Shown here piece after piece: positions 59,799 to 64,000 of a stretch of DNA of 64,000 nt. Each line of letters begins with the position of its first letter. The stretch's first letter is position 1. This DNA comes from Nitrosomonadaceae bacterium (GTDB lineage: Bacteria; Pseudomonadota; Gammaproteobacteria; Burkholderiales; Nitrosomonadaceae). The stretch covers positions 81,221-145,220 of the forward strand of contig BJGV01000002.1 in NCBI GenBank assembly GCA_014190895.1, in the 5' to 3' direction. The position numbers were made by a program, and so were the translations under genes. The notes beneath the pieces were generated by a model. It searched no databases and was not told the origin of the DNA. It worked only from the letters and a program-made list of their open reading frames with translations.

Positions 59799-61753
59799 AC
59801 AAATCTAAGTTTTTGATGAACTTGACCCCGTACTTCCTGATGTCGATTTTGTTTGTCAGTGGTAATGCTTTTTCTGAAGAGAAGCAGCCCTCTAATTTGT
59901 TGTCCGGTTTGCAACAGTTTAATGCAAATTTTGGTCAGAGTGAACAGGAGCTATTACCCCCCGATCAAGCTTTTAAATTAACGGTTAGAGTACGTGATGC
60001 AAACACGTTAATAGCAGAATTTGAGCCAGCAAAAAACTATTATCTGTATAGAAATAAAATTGCATTTAAATCACAAAGTGTTGGAACATTTCTTGAGAAG
60101 ATTGTGCTGCCTCAGGGCGAAATAAAAAATGATCCCACCTTTGGTAAAACTGAAGTTTACTACAAACCATTCCAAGCTATTATTTCATTAAGGCGAGATA
60201 TATCTGCGACTGATCAATTAATTTTAGCGACAACTTATCAGGGTTGTAACGAACCCATAGGCGTTTGTTATGCTCCCATTGATCAAGTGATCCAATTAAC
60301 GTTGCCATTGATTAAAGCCACGGTTGGCACAGCCGCTGAAGCGCCCAATAATTATGCGATCGCAACATCAACTTTTGAGATAGCTAAACCCGGTGTTGTT
60401 GAGGCATTGCCTGTATCTCCCATTATTGCAACAGAATCAAACAGAATAGATGAGATGTTTAAGAGCGGTAATTTTTGGCTCATTTTGACCGGTTTTTTCG
60501 GGATGGGCTTATTGCTCTCTTTTACACCTTGTGTATTTCCTATGTTTCCAATTTTGTCTGGAATTATTGCAAATAAGGGGCAACACATTACTAAGACTCA
60601 CGGTTTTATTTTGGCCTTGACCTATGTCATGGGAATGGCGCTTACTTACGCTATAGCAGGCGTGGCCGCTGGACTCTCTGGGTCAATGTTATCAGCTATA
60701 CTACAGAATATTTGGGTCTTAGGCGCATTTGCGCTGGTATTTGTTGCACTTGCTTTTTCTATGTTCGGTTTTTATGAAATTCAATTACCTGTTTCTTTGC
60801 AAAATAAACTTTCCAAAGAAACAGGACAATTGAAAGGGGGGTATTTGAGCAGCGTTTTTGGAATGGGTGCCTTATCTGCATTGATTGTTGGGCCTTGTGT
60901 GGCAGCACCATTGGCTGGAGCTCTGCTCTATATTAGCCAAACACGAGATGTAATACTGGGCGGTTCCGCACTCTTTACTATGGCCGTAGGCATGGGTGTG
61001 CCGCTACTATTATTAGGTGCATCAGCTGGAGCTCTCTTGCCAAAAGTAGGTCCTTGGATGGAATCAATCAAGCGATTCTTTGGTGTATTATTGTTGGGAA
61101 TGGCAATCTGGTTGATGTCGCCGGTAGTTTCAGCCGTAGTCTTTATGCTGATGTGGGCAGCTCTACTTATTATCTCTGCTATTTATTTACATGCCGTAGA
61201 TTCTCTGCCAACAGGAGCCTCTGGGGCCAAAAAGTTTTTTAAAGGGATAGGAATTATCGCATTATTGATCGGCATTGCTTTGTTGGTCGGTGTTTTATCT
61301 GGCAGTCGCGACATCTTACAACCTTTATCTAAGATTAATATTCTTAATGCTGACGTAGAAAGTGTTAACAGGAGAAATGATGGCGGTGAAGATCGGCTGA
61401 TATTTCGGCGAGTCAAGTCATTAATCGAACTTGATCAATACATTCTTCAGTCCAAAAACAAATATATTATGCTGGATTTTTATGCCGACTGGTGTATCTC
61501 ATGTAAAGAAATAGAGCGCTACACATTCACTGACAGTAAGGTAAAATCACGTCTAGAGGATGTAGTATTGTTGCAAGTTGATGTTACTGCCGGCACGCCT
61601 GATGACACAGCCTTACTGAATCGTTTCAAATTGTTTGGACCCCCGGGCATCATATTCATAGATCGCTATGGGAAAGAGGTGCCCGGTGCCAAGATTATTG
61701 GCTATCAGAATAAAGAAGAATTTCTTTCTATGCTAAATTTAATACTGATCTAG
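59795..61753 (+). CDS. dsbD: Thiol:disulfide interchange protein DsbD
   Basis: Inner-membrane protein that moves electrons from cytosolic thioredoxin to the periplasm. After a signal peptide (LTPYFLMSILFVSGNAFSEE) it has the DsbD alpha domain (TYQGCNEPIGVCYAPI), eight-helix central core with the redox cysteines in FTPCVFPMFPILSG and GPCVAAPLAGALL, and the periplasmic gamma thioredoxin domain with YADWCISCKEIERYTF. Length 652 residues is normal. Downstream tlpA is three bases away. Confidence 0.97.
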   Translation: MNKSKFLMNLTPYFLMSILFVSGNAFSEEKQPSNLLSGLQQFNANFGQSEQELLPPDQAFKLTVRVRDANTLIAEFEPAKNYYLYRNKIAFKSQSVGTFLEKIVLPQGEIKNDPTFGKTEVYYKPFQAIISLRRDISATDQLILATTYQGCNEPIGVCYAPIDQVIQLTLPLIKATVGTAAEAPNNYAIATSTFEIAKPGVVEALPVSPIIATESNRIDEMFKSGNFWLILTGFFGMGLLLSFTPCVFPMFPILSGIIANKGQHITKTHGFILALTYVMGMALTYAIAGVAAGLSGSMLSAILQNIWVLGAFALVFVALAFSMFGFYEIQLPVSLQNKLSKETGQLKGGYLSSVFGMGALSALIVGPCVAAPLAGALLYISQTRDVILGGSALFTMAVGMGVPLLLLGASAGALLPKVGPWMESIKRFFGVLLLGMAIWLMSPVVSAVVFMLMWAALLIISAIYLHAVDSLPTGASGAKKFFKGIGIIALLIGIALLVGVLSGSRDILQPLSKINILNADVESVNRRNDGGEDRLIFRRVKSLIELDQYILQSKNKYIMLDFYADWCISCKEIERYTFTDSKVKSRLEDVVLLQVDVTAGTPDDTALLNRFKLFGPPGIIFIDRYGKEVPGAKIIGYQNKEEFLSMLNLILI

Positions 61754-61756
61754 ATA

Positions 61757-62308
61757 ATGAAATTTAAACGAGCGTTATTGTATGTCGGTGTGGCGACATT
61801 TGCTGTTATTGGAGGCTTTCTATTACAAGGCCGGTTAGCCAGTGATCACTTAAAACCCTTGGTTAAAAATGAACCTCAGATAAGTGATGGAGCCCAAATG
61901 ATTCTGAATGCTAGCCTACTAGACCTTCAAGGTCAGAGTCAGTCTATTGCACAATGGCGAGGCAAGGTTTTAATAGTAAATTTCTGGGCAACGTGGTGTG
62001 AACCTTGTCGCAGAGAAATTCCTGATTTTATTGAGCTTCAAGATCAATTTCGTGACCAAGGATTACTTTTTATTGGCATTGCGTTGGATCAAAAAAATCA
62101 AGTGATGACTTACAGCAAAGAGATGGGTATTAATTATCCGGTGTTGTTAGGAGGTATTGAAGCAATGACACTTGCTGAGGCAGCAGGGAATCGTCAATCA
62201 GTGGTGCCTTTCACAGTTATTATGAATCGTGATGGTAAGATTAGCAGTACCCATCTTGGTCGCGTCAGTCGAGATAAGTTAGAATCTGTGTTTAAGTTAC
62301 TCTTATAA
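61757..62308 (+). CDS. TlpA/ResA-like periplasmic thioredoxin
   Basis: Membrane-anchored thioredoxin-like protein, 183 residues. An N-terminal uncleaved helix (LLYVGVATFAVIGGFLLQG) is followed by a redoxin fold with VNFWATWCEPCRREIPDF (CEPC) and the cis-proline stretch SVVPFTVIMNRDG. It likely receives electrons from DsbD to reduce cytochrome-c-apoprotein or other envelope disulfides. Confidence 0.93.
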   Translation: MKFKRALLYVGVATFAVIGGFLLQGRLASDHLKPLVKNEPQISDGAQMILNASLLDLQGQSQSIAQWRGKVLIVNFWATWCEPCRREIPDFIELQDQFRDQGLLFIGIALDQKNQVMTYSKEMGINYPVLLGGIEAMTLAEAAGNRQSVVPFTVIMNRDGKISSTHLGRVSRDKLESVFKLLL

Positions 62309-62405
62309 AATAGAAAAAATCATTGTGAGGTAGGTATATTACTTCTTACTCCATTCCTTGTGGCGCCTCAACTGACGATAGTTCCGAGTGGTTTTATAAA
62401 TGATT

Positions 62406-62471
62406 CGTCATCATTCTCGTCATAAATAATTCATAAAAATTTCACAGTCCTGTCATATTTTCTTGTTACCT
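62406..62471 (+). promoter_or_regulatory. Putative PhoB-box array upstream of the porin
   Basis: TCAT or TCAC occurs at 62408, 62420, 62431, 62442 and 62453, giving spacings of 12, 11, 11 and 11 bases. The last repeat is CTGTCATATTT (62450-62460), a good match to the Pho-box unit (consensus CTGTCATA). An 11-base periodic direct repeat is what PhoB dimers bind. It lies just before the promoter of a phosphate-selective porin. Confidence 0.6.
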
Positions 62472-62490
62472 TTGCCTCCAGTTGTATTAA
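62463..62490 (+). promoter_or_regulatory. Candidate porin promoter
   Basis: TTGTTA (62463-62468) is separated by 16 bases from TATTAA (62485-62490); the porin start is 21 bases further on at 62512. The -35 match is moderate, as expected where an activator such as PhoB takes part. Confidence 0.5.
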
Positions 62491-62511
62491 TATTTTTTAA
62501 TGGAGAAAACC

Positions 62512-63987
62512 ATGAAGGTAATAAAAGAAAAGAAATTACTATTGGCCGTCGCATTTATGGCCATAGGCACAAGCGTATCAACAAATGTACTTTCCATGGA
62601 CTTGTATGTTAATACTAAGACCAAACAAATTTATACAGAATCGGGCCCAGACCGCGAACTGATCGGTTCTTTTGAAAAAACTGGAGATGCAACTCCTGTA
62701 GACAGAAATGTTGAATTAAAAATCAAAGCAGAAAGGGCGCAACTTGTTGGTAAAGTCGAAGGTATGGAGGAAAAACTTCAGAAGAGTGCCGTAGTTAAAG
62801 CAGATGAGAATGGCTTGCAACTCGAAAGTGCTGATGGTGATTTTAAGTTTAAAGTGGGTGGTCGTATACAAACAGATCACTCGTATAGCCCTGGTGACAA
62901 GTACACAAAGACGCACAGTACAGGGGTTCGGTCTCATGCCAATGACGGCACTGAAATACGTCGAGCACGTATTGACCTTATTGGTACAATCTATAAAGAT
63001 TGGAATTTTAAATCACAAGTAGATTTTGCGGATAACGCAGTCGCCATTAAAGACATGTATGTGGGGTATGGTGGTTTTAATAAAATAGGGCAAAATTGGG
63101 GCATTGACCACATCAGAATCGGTAATCAAAAACAAGCGTTCAGCCACGAAATGCTACAAAGCTCAAATGATACGCTCTTTCAGGAACGGTCTTTGATGAA
63201 CGTCTTGAACTATAAGATGATTGATCGTGCCATTGGTATCAATGTTCACGCCAGTGGCAAGGGTTGGACAGGTTGGACAGCTCAGGCTGGTCTTTATGGT
63301 GGCTCACCAAAGCCTAGCACTAGCAGTCGTGATGAGGGTTACGGTACCAGCGCACGTGTCACTCTCTCACCAATTGAAGAGAAAGGTAAGTTGTTACATT
63401 TTGGTATCGCAGGAAATTATAGAAAACCAAGTGGTGACGGCCAAGTTAATGACACAGCCACTGGCGTTAACTTAGAGTATGAGACAACGCATATGACCGA
63501 TTTGCTACCGATGAATAAAACAATCACTTCAGTTGAAAGTATTGCCATGCTTGGGGTAGAAGCAAATGGCATATATGGACCAGCGAGCGTTGGTGGTGAA
63601 TACACCAGTATGTGGATATCACGCCATAATAATACTCCTTATCATTTCAATGCCTGGTATGGTGAGGCCGCTCTCTCATTAACTGGCGAATCACGTAATT
63701 ATAAGAAAGGGGTAATGATGAGATTAGAACCAGCGCAGAATTTTAGTTTTGCTAAAGGCGGGCTGGGTGCATGGGAATTGGCAGCACGTGTCAGCGGGGT
63801 CAGTTTGAATAATAATAGCCTTGCGGGCGGAGAAATGAAAACTGTCACAGCTGGATTAAATTGGTACGCCAATAAGAATGTGCGTTTTATGGTGAATTAC
63901 GACAAAGCCATCTCTGCCAATGGCCTGTTAGTTGATAACATGAAGAAGTTGAATACCGTTATGTTCCGGTCACAGATAGCATTTTAA
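62512..63987 (+). CDS. Phosphate-selective porin (OprO/OprP family)
   Basis: An outer-membrane beta-barrel, about 491 residues. Signal peptide KKLLLAVAFMAIGTSVST leads to a short N-terminal coiled part (VELKIKAERAQLVGKVEGME). The barrel then begins FKFKVGGRIQTDHSYSPG, with ARIDLIGTIYKDWNFKSQVD, the family's early strands, and ends with the terminal strand KLNTVMFRSQIAF (final Phe). It likely lets phosphate or polyphosphate across. I used the ATG at 62512 with a GGAGAAAACC ribosome site; an ATG 12 bases earlier is in frame. Confidence 0.93.
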   Translation: MKVIKEKKLLLAVAFMAIGTSVSTNVLSMDLYVNTKTKQIYTESGPDRELIGSFEKTGDATPVDRNVELKIKAERAQLVGKVEGMEEKLQKSAVVKADENGLQLESADGDFKFKVGGRIQTDHSYSPGDKYTKTHSTGVRSHANDGTEIRRARIDLIGTIYKDWNFKSQVDFADNAVAIKDMYVGYGGFNKIGQNWGIDHIRIGNQKQAFSHEMLQSSNDTLFQERSLMNVLNYKMIDRAIGINVHASGKGWTGWTAQAGLYGGSPKPSTSSRDEGYGTSARVTLSPIEEKGKLLHFGIAGNYRKPSGDGQVNDTATGVNLEYETTHMTDLLPMNKTITSVESIAMLGVEANGIYGPASVGGEYTSMWISRHNNTPYHFNAWYGEAALSLTGESRNYKKGVMMRLEPAQNFSFAKGGLGAWELAARVSGVSLNNNSLAGGEMKTVTAGLNWYANKNVRFMVNYDKAISANGLLVDNMKKLNTVMFRSQIAF

Positions 63988-64000
63988 TTGTCGGAGTAAC

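Overview
The window is a stretch of chromosome from a Gram-negative betaproteobacterium, most likely of the order Nitrosomonadales (Nitrosomonas, Gallionellaceae or a relative). Three things point there: the hemA-prfA-prmC-grxD block, the tkt-gap-pgk-pyk-fba sugar-phosphate operon, and a partial gene at the left edge for a CADD-type protein, a family used by Nitrosomonas for p-aminobenzoate synthesis. By eye most of the window is AT-rich (roughly 40% G+C), except a clearly GC-rich patch around cfa (about 8.5-10.1 kb). No insertion sequence, CRISPR array or rRNA gene was seen, and there is one tRNA gene (Phe, GAA).

Layout. 0-5 kb: CADD-type oxygenase (partial), a small DedA/YqaA membrane protein, and the minus-strand run hemA-prfA-prmC-grxD (tetrapyrrole synthesis and translation termination). 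5-10.3 kb: an accessory-looking stretch with a secreted-looking nucleoside deaminase, a DUF1993 protein, katG, cfa and tRNA-Phe. 10.4-19.2 kb: DciA-like protein, secA with a structured leader, an FAD/NAD reductase, an inositol-phosphatase-family enzyme, a thioredoxin-fold protein, rsmE, argA and yggX. 19.2-26.2 kb: minus-strand tkt-gap-pgk-pyk-fba, which would serve the Calvin cycle or glycolysis/gluconeogenesis. 26.3-33.3 kb: minus-strand fmt-rsmB-DUF4390-ntrY-ntrX, whose NtrX has a degenerate AAA+ domain, and def. 33.7-36.6 kb: topB and a small membrane protein.

36.9-57.4 kb is dominated by envelope and glycan genes. A GNAT-like protein and a nucleotidyltransferase precede lptF-lptG (LPS export). 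Two glycosyltransferases follow on the minus strand. Next comes a tight plus-strand operon: divergent kdsB, HpcH/HpaI aldolase, 2-hydroxyacid dehydrogenase, SDR epimerase and HAD phosphatase, followed by an O-antigen ligase/polymerase. I read this operon as a candidate route to an unusual CMP-activated 3-deoxy-2-ulosonic acid. Then, on the minus strand, come a fusion of a membrane desaturase to a lipid kinase, a nucleotidyltransferase-like protein, an MsbA-like ABC exporter, and a three-part fusion of GT2, GtrA and ArnT/PMT domains. Together these could make and export an unusual glycan and modified lipids.

57.4-64 kb: a ferredoxin-type reductase, an SDR protein, then cutA-dsbD-tlpA (periplasmic thiol redox) and a phosphate-selective porin preceded by an array of 11-bp-spaced repeats that look like Pho boxes.

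The most novel-looking parts are the ulosonic-acid operon, the desaturase-kinase fusion and the triple glycosyltransferase fusion. All functional assignments come from reading motifs and gene order; no database search was possible.
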